The notes below the pieces were generated by a model. That model saw only the letters and a list, made by a program, of their open reading frames with translations. It ran no database searches and had not been told where the DNA came from. A stretch of 64,000 bases of DNA from DATDGX01 sp036521875. GTDB taxonomy: Bacteria; Desulfobacterota; Binatia; Binatales; Binataceae. The DNA lies in the NCBI GenBank assembly GCA_036521875.1, contig DATDGX010000019.1:1-64000 (forward strand), given 5' to 3'. A program made the position numbers and the translations under genes. This document shows positions 27,272 to 35,515 of the stretch, piece by piece (the first letter of the stretch is position 1; every line of letters starts with the position of its first letter).

Positions 27272-28324
27272 CTACAACTGCGAACGTCGGAGCGGCACGC
27301 GGGGATCCTCGGGAAGATCGCGGCGCTCGCCCACGGTCCAGGCGGGTTCCGACGCGCGAGGCGGCTCCGGCGCGCGGCTCGCCGCCTCCAGTTGTTCGCG
27401 CGCGCGGCGGACGAAATCGCTAATCACGAAGAAGGCGCACAGCACCACGAAGGTCACCGCGCTTACCAGCGTCGCAGAGTCGCGCGCGATCGGATACGCG
27501 GCGTAGTCGGGAACCACGGGCGGCTCGACGACCTGAAAGGCAAAATCAGATTGCACCTGCGCTATGGTCTCACGCTGTATCTGCCGCGCCATCAACTCGT
27601 AGAGTTGCGTCTGCAGCAGCGCGTCGGAAGTCTTGCGGATCTCGTCCTGGAGCGAAGTGGCGACGCTGGCGGCGCTCTGAACTTCCTCGTTGCGCAACTG
27701 GTCGCGCAGACTGTCGAGGTAGTAGCCGAGGATTCGCTGCGCCTGGGCCGGATCCGGATCGACGAAATAGACGGTCATGTTGCCGCTGCGAAAATCGAAT
27801 TCCGAGGTCAGGCGACCGGTTATCATCCGATGCAAGGTCCAGTGCGAGACTGGTGGCCCGACTTGAGGTCCGCCTGCGATGTTTTGCGTCAGATGGTAGC
27901 GCTTCATGAGCGCGCTGGTGAACGCGTAGCTGGTCATGATCGCCTTGTCGCGTTCCGCCATCGTCGCTGCGTCACTGGAGCCACCCATCGACATCAGCGA
28001 GGCGAGCCCGCTGGTGACGCCGTCGAACGGGCCGCTCATGCTCATGCCGCCCATCGCGGAGGCGGGATTGATCGGCGTAATGACTGCCTGCGCGCGATAC
28101 CACTTTTGCGTGAAGTACTTGGTATAGAGTCCCGCCGCGAGTCCGAGGCCGATGGTCACGGACACGATCAGAATCCAACGCGCGCGCAGCAGCCCGACGT
28201 AATGCAGAATCTGCAGCGCGGTGTGCTGCGACTCGGTCAGGTGAACCGGACTCGCGCGGCCGTTGTCATAGACCGCGTTGGGGGCAAGCTCTATCGCCTG
28301 CCCATTAACTTTGGGCGAATCCAT
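27272..28324 (-). CDS. Wzz-type polysaccharide chain-length determinant
   Basis: About 350 residues from ATG 28324, chosen because it avoids overlap with the Wzi-like gene. The first membrane segment lies near residue 45 (ILIVSVTIGLGLAAGLYT), a long periplasmic helical region follows (YFTQKWYRAQAVITPINPAS), and a second membrane segment near residue 300 (ATLVSAVTFVVLCAFFV) closes the Wzz topology. No Walker kinase motif or tyrosine-rich tail was seen, so it lacks the BY-kinase module of Wzc. It would set chain length with a polymerase, which was not recognised here. Confidence 0.8.
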   Translation of the reverse strand: MDSPKVNGQAIELAPNAVYDNGRASPVHLTESQHTALQILHYVGLLRARWILIVSVTIGLGLAAGLYTKYFTQKWYRAQAVITPINPASAMGGMSMSGPFDGVTSGLASLMSMGGSSDAATMAERDKAIMTSYAFTSALMKRYHLTQNIAGGPQVGPPVSHWTLHRMITGRLTSEFDFRSGNMTVYFVDPDPAQAQRILGYYLDSLRDQLRNEEVQSAASVATSLQDEIRKTSDALLQTQLYELMARQIQRETIAQVQSDFAFQVVEPPVVPDYAAYPIARDSATLVSAVTFVVLCAFFVISDFVRRAREQLEAASRAPEPPRASEPAWTVGERRDLPEDPRVPLRRSQL

Positions 28325-28353
28325 TTGTGAAATGCGGCCCGCAGGCCAGCGGC

Positions 28354-30024
28354 TCAGTGCCAGACGATGCTTGGCCACGCGGGCGTGACGCCCAACGTAA
28401 GCTGGAAGATTCCTTGCAGCGTGTGTCCGTTCGTGTAATTGAGGTCGCTGACGTACGCGATGCCGGCGCGACCTTTAATTTCGGCCAGAGAATCGACCAC
28501 CGTGTGCATCTCGAACGGGAGATTGAGGAAATCGAGCGTTGCCCCGAAGGTCTGCTCATTATTCCTCGGCGACGGAACGCCGAGCAAGCCGTGCGGATTT
28601 CGAATTGTGTAGAACGCGTCGAGGTCGAGCTTGGTGCGATAGTTGAACCATCGTCCGACCGCGAAGTTGACCTGCCACGCGCCGGGGCCGAGTGCGTCGC
28701 CCATCAGCCGGTTGTCATACGTCCAGTACAAGGAGTCGCTGTGGGTGGAATAGTTCTGATCGGTTTTGGTCCACTCGAAGCGCGCGGTGGTAAGGCCGTC
28801 GGCAGTCACTTCGGGCACGTAGATGCCCGCGATGTAGGAGGGCGACTTGAATGGAGTCTTGATAGGGATGCTCTTGCCGAATGGCTGGAAAAAGTCCTCG
28901 CCGAGATCTTCGAAGTAGAACTGCGTCATTCGGAACTTCTGCAGAGTGTATTTCAGGTAGACGCTCAGGCGCGAGTTGGTATTCGCTCCCGTCGGATTGC
29001 CGGTGTCGAATCCGGTCGCGCGTCCGAGAAAGCCAAGCGCATTGTAATTGTTGTTGCCGACGCCACCGAACATGATGTTGTGGGTTACGCCCCACTCAAA
29101 GGACGGCAACGGCTTGAAGCTCAGTATCTGGCCGTCCATCCACGGCTTCGAGAACTGTCGTCCCGAGTCGAGCTGGCCAAAGAACGCTTGCCACCGGAAC
29201 AAGCCCAGGTAACGCAGGATGCCCGGCAGATGACCCGGGTGGACGTTCTGTGCGCGGAGCGCGGGGAACGGCAGCGCATTGTTGGTTTGCGAGAGTTGCC
29301 CGAACTGACCCACTCCCCAATCCATTTCTTCCTGTCCGAACGAAACCGCGACGTTTCCGAAATCAGCCACCACCGCGCCGGTGATGAGCTGGGTTCGGCT
29401 TAATATGCGCGGATCGTGGCTAAGGCCGCCGGCAATCGCACCCTCGCCGTAGCCAGTGATGAAGCTGCCAACTCCCATCCATCCGGACCATCGGGCCGCC
29501 TCGTTGTTGCCGCTTACGGTCGGGAGGTCGTTGTTATAAGGAAGCAGGGGAGTTCCTTCCTGATAGCTGATTCCCTCGCTGGGATTGTGGAGATCGGTGC
29601 GCCTGCCGTTCGAGTAGACGTAGCTGAGCTCTGCGCGCTGGACCGGGTGAATCATGGTCGGCAGCCCGTCTTCCTGGTCATTCTCGACCCAGCCAATTTC
29701 CTCGGCGAGTTGCTCCCTAAGCGACGAAATTATTTTGCGCACCAGCGGATTGGTGTTGGGACTTTGGGAGAATTTAGCGCCGGCCTCTGCCGTAAGCCGC
29801 GCCGCCTCGACGCGGCTGATGGGTTTGATCTCGGGAAGATAGCTGTCCAGCATCCCGAGCCCGTTGAGCGTGTCGAGCTCATCGTAGATCGGGCTGTCGA
29901 GCGGGATATAGACGACGTAAGTTGAGGCCTGTGCGCGAACGGCCGCAAGGATCACGAACAACGCAGCGAGCACCGCAGAAAGCACGCGCACGCTCTGCTG
30001 GCGTAAGTGCTTAATGCGTCTCAT
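28354..30024 (-). CDS. Wzi-like capsule assembly outer-membrane protein
   Basis: About 556 residues. From ATG 30024 it carries a signal peptide (VRVLSAVLAALFVILAAVRAQA), a helical start with DSPIYDELDTLNGLGMLDS, then a long barrel-forming region rich in aromatic strands. VSFGQEEMDWGVGQFG and NNALPFPALRAQNVHPG resemble the Wzi family, whose members anchor or assemble surface polysaccharide at the outer membrane. The start overlaps the upstream transglycosylase gene by 14 bp. The family assignment is by layout and motifs and is not certain. Confidence 0.72.
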   Translation of the reverse strand: MRRIKHLRQQSVRVLSAVLAALFVILAAVRAQASTYVVYIPLDSPIYDELDTLNGLGMLDSYLPEIKPISRVEAARLTAEAGAKFSQSPNTNPLVRKIISSLREQLAEEIGWVENDQEDGLPTMIHPVQRAELSYVYSNGRRTDLHNPSEGISYQEGTPLLPYNNDLPTVSGNNEAARWSGWMGVGSFITGYGEGAIAGGLSHDPRILSRTQLITGAVVADFGNVAVSFGQEEMDWGVGQFGQLSQTNNALPFPALRAQNVHPGHLPGILRYLGLFRWQAFFGQLDSGRQFSKPWMDGQILSFKPLPSFEWGVTHNIMFGGVGNNNYNALGFLGRATGFDTGNPTGANTNSRLSVYLKYTLQKFRMTQFYFEDLGEDFFQPFGKSIPIKTPFKSPSYIAGIYVPEVTADGLTTARFEWTKTDQNYSTHSDSLYWTYDNRLMGDALGPGAWQVNFAVGRWFNYRTKLDLDAFYTIRNPHGLLGVPSPRNNEQTFGATLDFLNLPFEMHTVVDSLAEIKGRAGIAYVSDLNYTNGHTLQGIFQLTLGVTPAWPSIVWH

Positions 30025-30697
30025 CGGCGTATCCCGGGACAGCATCGGCTTGTTCGCGGCTTATTGCCAGCGCTCGCAGGCGCTGAATTTCGGTGAGCTT
30101 CTCGATCGGATCCTGCTCGCGCATCACCACCGGCTCCGGCGCGGGCTCGAGAGCCCTGATCCGATTGGCAAGCGCGCTCTGCGCGTCCCCGAAGAGATAA
30201 GTTACCAGCACCTTGCGGACATAGTGCCGGGTTTCAGCATAAGGAGGGATGCCGCCGTACTTGTCGACAGCGCCTTCGCCCGCGTTGTACGCCGCGAGAA
30301 CTTCCGGAAGGCTCAGCGCGCCGTCGCCGCGCGCGAGCCGATACTGGCGCAGAAAATTAAGGAATCGCGCGGCCCCAAGTGTATTGCTCACCGGGTCGAG
30401 CGGATCGAGGATGCCGAAGCGCATCGCGGTCCCCGGCATCAACTGCATGAGACCCTCGGCGCCCTTGGGCGAGACCGCGTTGATATTGCCACCCGACTCG
30501 ACCGAGGCGATGGCCGCGAGCAAATCCGGATCGAGGCTGTAGAGGCGGCCGACCGCGCCCAAGAGGCGCTGCGTATCGACGCGCTGAGCGTGGACGCGTT
30601 CGCGATGCGCCGCTGGGGTGGCTTGCGCGAGCGCTACAGCGCCCGGGGTGAGAGCGAACCACGCAATCGCGAGCAACGCTGCCGTGCGTGTGATCAA
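30011..30697 (-). CDS. Lytic transglycosylase (SLT domain)
   Basis: A TTG at 30697 gives about 228 residues with an immediate signal peptide (ITRTAALLAIAWFALTP) and lies 10 nt beyond the wza stop; an upstream TTG at 30742 is possible but lengthens the leader oddly. The SLT core is clear: AIASVESGGNINAVSPKGAEGLMQLMPGTA with catalytic glutamate ESGG, LGAARFLNFLRQY and EVLAAYNAGEGAVDKYGGIP. Such enzymes cut peptidoglycan, which could open a path for the Wza export channel. Coupled between the Wza-like and Wzi-like genes. Confidence 0.87.
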   Translation of the reverse strand: MITRTAALLAIAWFALTPGAVALAQATPAAHRERVHAQRVDTQRLLGAVGRLYSLDPDLLAAIASVESGGNINAVSPKGAEGLMQLMPGTAMRFGILDPLDPVSNTLGAARFLNFLRQYRLARGDGALSLPEVLAAYNAGEGAVDKYGGIPPYAETRHYVRKVLVTYLFGDAQSALANRIRALEPAPEPVVMREQDPIEKLTEIQRLRALAISREQADAVPGYADETH

Positions 30698-30707
30698 AGC
30701 GTCGTCA

Positions 30708-33700
30708 CTACAGGTTCGTTGCCAGGAGTCCCACCACTGCAAGCGCGGTCGCGGCGTTTGCGACTATTTGTGCGATCGTCGCCGTCTCCTGCAGCTTGTT
30801 CACATAGACCAATCTCTCGGGAACGTAAACTGTATCGCCGGGGTCCAGCTTCGCGGTCATCAGCCCGCCTGAGATCACAGGCAACAGCGGGAACATGGTC
30901 GACTGCTTGCTTGCCTTGATGCCATCTTCGGTTAGCACCGAGCCGTCGGCCTTGATGACCATGATGTGATCCGGATCGGCGCCCTCGTTCGGGCCGCCCG
31001 CCTGCTCAAGGTAATCGCGGGTGCTGAGTCCCGGACGAAATACGATCGCGTTGGGACTGTAAACCTGGCCGAGTACATTGACGGCGGCGGGCCGGCGGGG
31101 AATCAGCAACTGATCCTGATCGTTCATCGCCACGTTGTCGGGCGAGTTGGCGAGCTCATCGAGCGGACGCATGTGGATGACCAGGCGGCCTTGCGCCTGC
31201 TGGTTCTGGGTGTCGCTGAGCACCTTTTCCATGGTGGCGATTGCCTCGGGACTATTCATCATGTTCTTGCTCTGGTCACTGCCCGACTGCATCGCCGCAG
31301 TTGAGGTCTTCATCTGCGCGCGGAGAATCGCTTCCTGGAGGCGATGGCGCGCCTCGTCGAGGCGCTGCTGCTGCAGCTCCTTTATCGACTGGCGAATCAG
31401 AACCGTGGCGGGCAGGTAGGCCTCGGGCAGCAGTCCGCCCGCGCGCTCGAGCAGCGACGCGATCCGCTCACCGTCGTGAATCGTGTAAGGTCCCGGCCGC
31501 GCCACTTCGCCCCTGACTGTCACGACCCACGGCAGATGCCAGTTCGAGGCGCGCCGCACGAAGATCTGATCGTTCGCGACCAGCAATGGGTTGTGCACGT
31601 CGGAGCCGTTCAACGCCGCGAGCAGATCGATATCCTCGAAAGTGTGGCTGGTGGTCGCGCCGTTGACGACCTGCGTACGCGCGAGCTCGGCCAACTTCTG
31701 ATAAGCATCGTCTTTGAGTCCGCCTGCGAGGTAGACCAGATCGCTCACCCTCATTCCCTGGCTGAGCACGTAGTAGCCGGGATTGCGGACCTCGCCGAAG
31801 ACCTCGACCGTCGGCAGATACTTCATCTGCGACTCGCCGAAGACGGTGAGCTCGTCTTCCTGGAATAACGCGATATTGTCCGGACCCGCGAGATGATCGG
31901 ACAGTGCCTCTCCGAGATCGACCGGCACCAGCTTGGTGGTTTTCTCCGGTCCTTCCTTGCGCCGCACCAACGCGTACTTGAAGAACGTATGCGGCGCGAC
32001 GCCTTCGGCTTCGGCGACCAGATCGCCGATTCGCATCCCCGGGTGCCACTGATATTTGCCGGGCCGGTTCACGTTCCCGCGCACCATCACGATGTCGTGC
32101 TCGACCGGCAGCACCGGGTAAACCTTGATCAGATCGCCGTCGCGGATGTCGAAGCGTTGCGAGCGCAGCTCGCTGAGATCGACGTCGAGCGCGATGCGCT
32201 TTTCGTGGTTCTCGACGCGCTCGACTTGCACGCGTTGCGAATAGCCGAATGCGCTGATTCCTCCTGCCAGGCGGACTACGCTTCCCAGCGTCTCTCCGGA
32301 GCGGCTTATCTCGTAGATGGCCGGCCGCTTCACGTCACCGATTACGCCGGCCACCGGTCCGATGACCGGCACGAAAATCACATCGCCGGCCTGGAGCTGC
32401 TCGTCACCCTCGGTGTTGCCGTTGAGCAGCAGCCCGTACAGGTCGACCACCTTCACCAGTTGATTTCCGCGCCGCAGCTCGATTCGCCGCAGGCTTCCTA
32501 TCTTGGTGATACCGCCGGAAGCGGCGAGCGCGTTAGAGACGTGCGAAAGCGCGCTCACCGTTAGGGCGCCCGGCTGCTCGACTTCACCCACCACGAACAC
32601 CTGGATGGTCCTGAGCTTGCCCATCGTGACGTCGACCTTGACGCCGGTGATTTGCCCCGCGCGATCCTCGATCAGCTTCTTGGTCTCGTCGAAGGTAAGG
32701 CCGGCGACCTGCAGCGGGCCGATCTCGGGAATCAGCACGGAGCCGTCACGCCCGACGGTCAGATTGAGGGTGTTGTTGATGCGCCCCCACATCAGCATCT
32801 TGAGCTGGTCATCGGGGCCGATCATGTAGTCGCGTCCGACCGGAACGTTGCCGACCGGCGCCAACGCCGACATGCGCGAGGCGAACATCGAGTAGCCGAA
32901 CTGCCCCAAGGTGCGCGTGCTGGGTGCGGTCGGCGCCATGCCCGAGCCGAGCGAGCGGAAGTTCTGTTCGATAGACGAGACGGCCTGCTCGCGCATCATC
33001 ACGCCAGGTGCCGCCGTCGTCGCCGGCGCGCTGTTCGGGCCGTTCTCGGGCTGGGTAAGTTGGGTGCAGCTCTTCAGCTGGTTCAACTGCTGCTCGGTGA
33101 AGGAGAGCCCGAGCGAGCGTGCGACCGCAGCGATATCGTTGGGGCCGAGTTGCTTGGCCGCGAGATGGAGACATAGCTCCTGGATGTCGTCGGGCGAAAG
33201 CGATCCCGACGCCATCTGATTCTTGAGCGCACTCAACTCATCGGACGAGATGCCGAACTGCTGCATCATCTGCGAGATCGATCCCAGCGACTGCCCGTTG
33301 AGCGAAGCGCCGAACCCCTGACCGGCGCCCATTCCCATTCCGGAGCCCGGGCCCTGCGTTCCACCGAGTGTGGAAGGACCAGCAGAGGTGGTTATCGGTT
33401 GTCCGTTTTGTTGTTGTTGGTCACCTTGCTGCTGCGGTAATTGCTGCGAACCCTCTTGATTCTGATTCTGCGGGCAGGGTGGCAGTTGCGCGCCATCGGG
33501 GCCAACCGAGTTGTCGCCGGGATTTGCGCAGGCGCCGTTGCCGGCGACGAAGTCTCCCGCCTGCGGAATTTGCTGCGGTGCGGCGCCACCCATGTTCGCG
33601 GCGGTTGCCGGCGCCGGGTTCCCTGAGAGTCCGCCCCGGCCACCCGAGAGGTCGTTTTGGGCGAGCGCCACCGTCGCGACCATCAGCATGCCGCCGACCA

Positions 33701-33749
33701 CTATCAGCGTGCGGAATGACAATACTTTCTGTTTAATAATGCTATGCAT
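30708..33749 (-). CDS. Wza-like polysaccharide export protein with multiple SLBB domains
   Basis: A 1013-residue export protein. A signal peptide (FRTLIVVGGMLMVATVALA) is followed by a Gln/Gly-rich region to about residue 170. The Poly_export domain is marked by YMIGPDDQLKMLMWGRINN near residue 310. At least five SLBB-like repeats follow (for example GEVEQPGALTVSALSHVSNALAASGG, GDVKRPAIYEISRSG, RGNVNRPGKYQWHPGMR, GEVRNPGYYVLSQGM, GEVARPGPYTIHDGE). SLBB-rich members form large outer-membrane or periplasmic export channels. It is far longer than classical Wza (about 380 residues) because of extra repeats and the glutamine-rich N-terminal linker. Confidence 0.9.
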   Translation of the reverse strand: MHSIIKQKVLSFRTLIVVGGMLMVATVALAQNDLSGGRGGLSGNPAPATAANMGGAAPQQIPQAGDFVAGNGACANPGDNSVGPDGAQLPPCPQNQNQEGSQQLPQQQGDQQQQNGQPITTSAGPSTLGGTQGPGSGMGMGAGQGFGASLNGQSLGSISQMMQQFGISSDELSALKNQMASGSLSPDDIQELCLHLAAKQLGPNDIAAVARSLGLSFTEQQLNQLKSCTQLTQPENGPNSAPATTAAPGVMMREQAVSSIEQNFRSLGSGMAPTAPSTRTLGQFGYSMFASRMSALAPVGNVPVGRDYMIGPDDQLKMLMWGRINNTLNLTVGRDGSVLIPEIGPLQVAGLTFDETKKLIEDRAGQITGVKVDVTMGKLRTIQVFVVGEVEQPGALTVSALSHVSNALAASGGITKIGSLRRIELRRGNQLVKVVDLYGLLLNGNTEGDEQLQAGDVIFVPVIGPVAGVIGDVKRPAIYEISRSGETLGSVVRLAGGISAFGYSQRVQVERVENHEKRIALDVDLSELRSQRFDIRDGDLIKVYPVLPVEHDIVMVRGNVNRPGKYQWHPGMRIGDLVAEAEGVAPHTFFKYALVRRKEGPEKTTKLVPVDLGEALSDHLAGPDNIALFQEDELTVFGESQMKYLPTVEVFGEVRNPGYYVLSQGMRVSDLVYLAGGLKDDAYQKLAELARTQVVNGATTSHTFEDIDLLAALNGSDVHNPLLVANDQIFVRRASNWHLPWVVTVRGEVARPGPYTIHDGERIASLLERAGGLLPEAYLPATVLIRQSIKELQQQRLDEARHRLQEAILRAQMKTSTAAMQSGSDQSKNMMNSPEAIATMEKVLSDTQNQQAQGRLVIHMRPLDELANSPDNVAMNDQDQLLIPRRPAAVNVLGQVYSPNAIVFRPGLSTRDYLEQAGGPNEGADPDHIMVIKADGSVLTEDGIKASKQSTMFPLLPVISGGLMTAKLDPGDTVYVPERLVYVNKLQETATIAQIVANAATALAVVGLLATNL

Positions 33750-33846
33750 GGTAGGATAGCCTGTAACTACGACTAGCCTCGCTTAAACTTCCGCTCACTG
33801 CCGGACGTGGCTCGGGATCGCCAAAAATAATCAGCTTATCGGCCAT
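33742..33846 (-). CDS. Possible 34-residue leader ORF overlapping wza
   Basis: An ATG at 33846 with AGGGGCC about 7 nt upstream would give a 34-residue peptide beginning MADKLIIFGDPEPRP, whose stop codon overlaps the wza-like start (33747-33749). The arrangement could couple translation to wza. Only composition and overlap support this; the reading could be chance. Confidence 0.25.
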   Translation of the reverse strand: MADKLIIFGDPEPRPAVSGSLSEASRSYRLSYHA

Positions 33847-33849
33847 AAG

Positions 33850-34265
33850 AAGGGCCCCTATATAAGTTAGCGCAGAATATCGGATCGCCATTCCAATCAG
33901 GCGCGCGTCCGCCATCCCGTTCAATCAGGAAAAGGTTGTGGACAGGAGCATTTCTCCCTCTGCAGCGACCCGATTCTACGTTCTCGCTCTGCCCGGCGGG
34001 AACACTAAAATTAACCTGTTCTCGCTTATGCTTAATTCAGTTCAGAACCCCGAAGGCGTCATATAACACGCTATATACTCAAGGATCAAGAAATCATACC
34101 ACGCTGAAGATTCTTTTCGGCGAGTAGCTAAAGCCCATGCCAGTGATAGGCCCGCGAATCAAAGCCGGTGGCATTTCGGCTGCGCTTCATCTTTATCGGG
34201 AGACGCCTTCGGGGAGAAATTTGGACCCCGCAACCGTCCGTTACGGCGGTCAGGATGTCGACCGG
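33850..34265. promoter_or_regulatory. AT-rich regulatory gap upstream of the EPS export operon
   Basis: About 415 bp of noticeably lower GC between the wza-like gene and the lipoprotein gene. No protein gene was recognised. On the minus strand a weak pair can be drawn (TTGATC at 34084-34089 and TATATG at 34060-34065, 18 bp apart), which would be a plausible promoter position for the operon, but the match is poor. No ops/JUMPstart sequence was found on either strand. It is the likeliest site for antitermination or transcription control of the export genes. Confidence 0.4.
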
Positions 34266-34892
34266 TTAGAGCGCACCGTTCGCTTCCCGAATTGCGATGT
34301 CCTGCTTGAGCGGAGAGCCTGCCGGACCCAGCATCTCGATTCGACGATTCGGGCCGTCGAAGCTGACTCGCTCGCCATGCGGGAGATCCCAAGTCGCCTC
34401 GATGCTCTCCGCGCCGCGGCCCCCGGACGGCTTCTGGGCGGTGGGTGCGCCGAGCGCCTGCTCGAGCTCGTCGAAAACGCCTGCCGTGGAATCGGCCGCG
34501 GAGGTCGCGATTGCGAGCTGCATCCCGGTGTGGGCGGTGAATTCATAAATGACGGTGTCGTAGCGCAGGTGGTCGGCGCGCAACCGTTCGATCCGGTACG
34601 CCTCGGCGCCGTACGGACTGGTTTCCACCGCACCCATCGGATAGCGCTCCTGGACTTCGACGAGCTGGGCGCCGAAATGAACGTCGAGGAACGACGTCAG
34701 GCTGGGACGCTTGGGCTGCGCCCACTGCGGCATCTGTGTCGCGGACGCACATGCCGAAACGGCGCCGGCGAGTGCTGTCGCAACCGCGATGCGACAGCAC
34801 GCGGCGCGCGCCACGCCGAGCCGCGAAAGAATCGAAGCGGGCAGGCGGGCTCCTGGAGCGCTCGAACGGCGAGTCGTGCAGCGGAAACTCAC
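34266..34892 (-). CDS. Putative lipoprotein
   Basis: 208 residues from GTG 34892, with a signal ending in a lipobox (LAGAVSAC at about residue 48), so a lipidated product is expected. The mature part has no recognised domain: FLDVHFGAQLVEVQERYPMGAVE, YEFTAHTGMQLAIATS and a short DLPHGERVSFDGPN section. The region before the lipobox is unusually long, so the true start might lie inside it. It sits 11 bp after the RfaH-like gene and before the regulatory gap, in the same orientation as the EPS genes. Function unknown. Confidence 0.6.
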   Translation of the reverse strand: MSFRCTTRRSSAPGARLPASILSRLGVARAACCRIAVATALAGAVSACASATQMPQWAQPKRPSLTSFLDVHFGAQLVEVQERYPMGAVETSPYGAEAYRIERLRADHLRYDTVIYEFTAHTGMQLAIATSAADSTAGVFDELEQALGAPTAQKPSGGRGAESIEATWDLPHGERVSFDGPNRRIEMLGPAGSPLKQDIAIREANGAL

Positions 34893-34903
34893 GGGCCAGC
34901 GAG

Positions 34904-35422
34904 TCAGCTCTGCTTGGTGACTGCCGACGCCGGCAGCACCACCCGGAGCCCGCTTGCTTCGACAGCGCTCAGCAGAATCGCGACGCGCTCGGCACCAGAG
35001 TAGTAACGATCGAAGATCGCCTCGAAGCCCCGGAACGGTCCTTCCACCACCACCACGCGCTCGCCACTGTCCAATGGCTTCTCGACGATTTCGACCACGT
35101 CGTTGACGCCACGCCGGCGTATCTCGGCGACGATCTGCGCGGGCACGATCAGCGGGTCGTTGCCTGCGGAGACGAGCCCGCGCACGCCGGGCAGATACTT
35201 AACGTCGAAGTAGCGCAACGGCAGGTTGAAGCGGGCGAACAAATAGCATGGGAACAGCGGGCCGACCGACAGCGCCATGCGGCTCCATCGCGGGGTCCTC
35301 GCGCGCAGCAGCGGCAGGAACACCTCGGGCAGCATCATGGCGAGCTGATCGCGGACCCATCTTTCCTTTCCAGTCTTAGTGCGGACCAGATACCAGTTGT
35401 CGGATTCAGTCGGGTCACTCAT
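34904..35422 (-). CDS. NusG/RfaH-like transcription antiterminator
   Basis: About 172 residues from ATG 35422 (MSDPTESDNWYLVRTKTGKER). The NusG-N domain is evident in NWYLVRTKTGKERWVRDQL, then PLFPCYLFARFNLP and a VRGLVSAGNDPLIVP joint, and a C-terminal KOW-like half begins GERVVVVEGPFRGFEAIFDRY. This matches RfaH/UpxY-type specialised antiterminators, which increase transcription through long polysaccharide operons. Its position at the head of the EPS locus, in the same direction, supports that role. No ops site was found. Confidence 0.88.
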   Translation of the reverse strand: MSDPTESDNWYLVRTKTGKERWVRDQLAMMLPEVFLPLLRARTPRWSRMALSVGPLFPCYLFARFNLPLRYFDVKYLPGVRGLVSAGNDPLIVPAQIVAEIRRRGVNDVVEIVEKPLDSGERVVVVEGPFRGFEAIFDRYYSGAERVAILLSAVEASGLRVVLPASAVTKQS

Positions 35423-35452
35423 TGCGGACTTCGGACGCGCGCGCACTCCTCG

Positions 35453-35496
35453 AGGACAAAAAGAAAGGCGGCTGCAGCATACGCCGCAGCCGCCTT
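35453..35496 (-). terminator. Rho-independent terminator after the DUF1302 gene
   Basis: On the minus strand an 11-bp perfect stem (AAGGCGGCTGC with GCAGCCGCCTT, loop about 10 nt) is followed by a T-rich run (TCTTTTTG). It lies directly after the DUF1302 stop at 35516 and before the RfaH-like gene, so the two genes are probably separately transcribed. Confidence 0.8.
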
Positions 35497-35515
35497 GTGA
35501 GTCCAGTCGTCGAAA

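Noticed and set aside
27188..28330. Plus-strand frame of 380 codons opposite the Wzz-like gene
   Set aside because: The minus-strand Wzz topology is convincing, and this frame has no features of its own.
33750..34265. ops/JUMPstart element for the RfaH-like protein
   Set aside because: No GGCGGTAG-like sequence was found on either strand in the gap.
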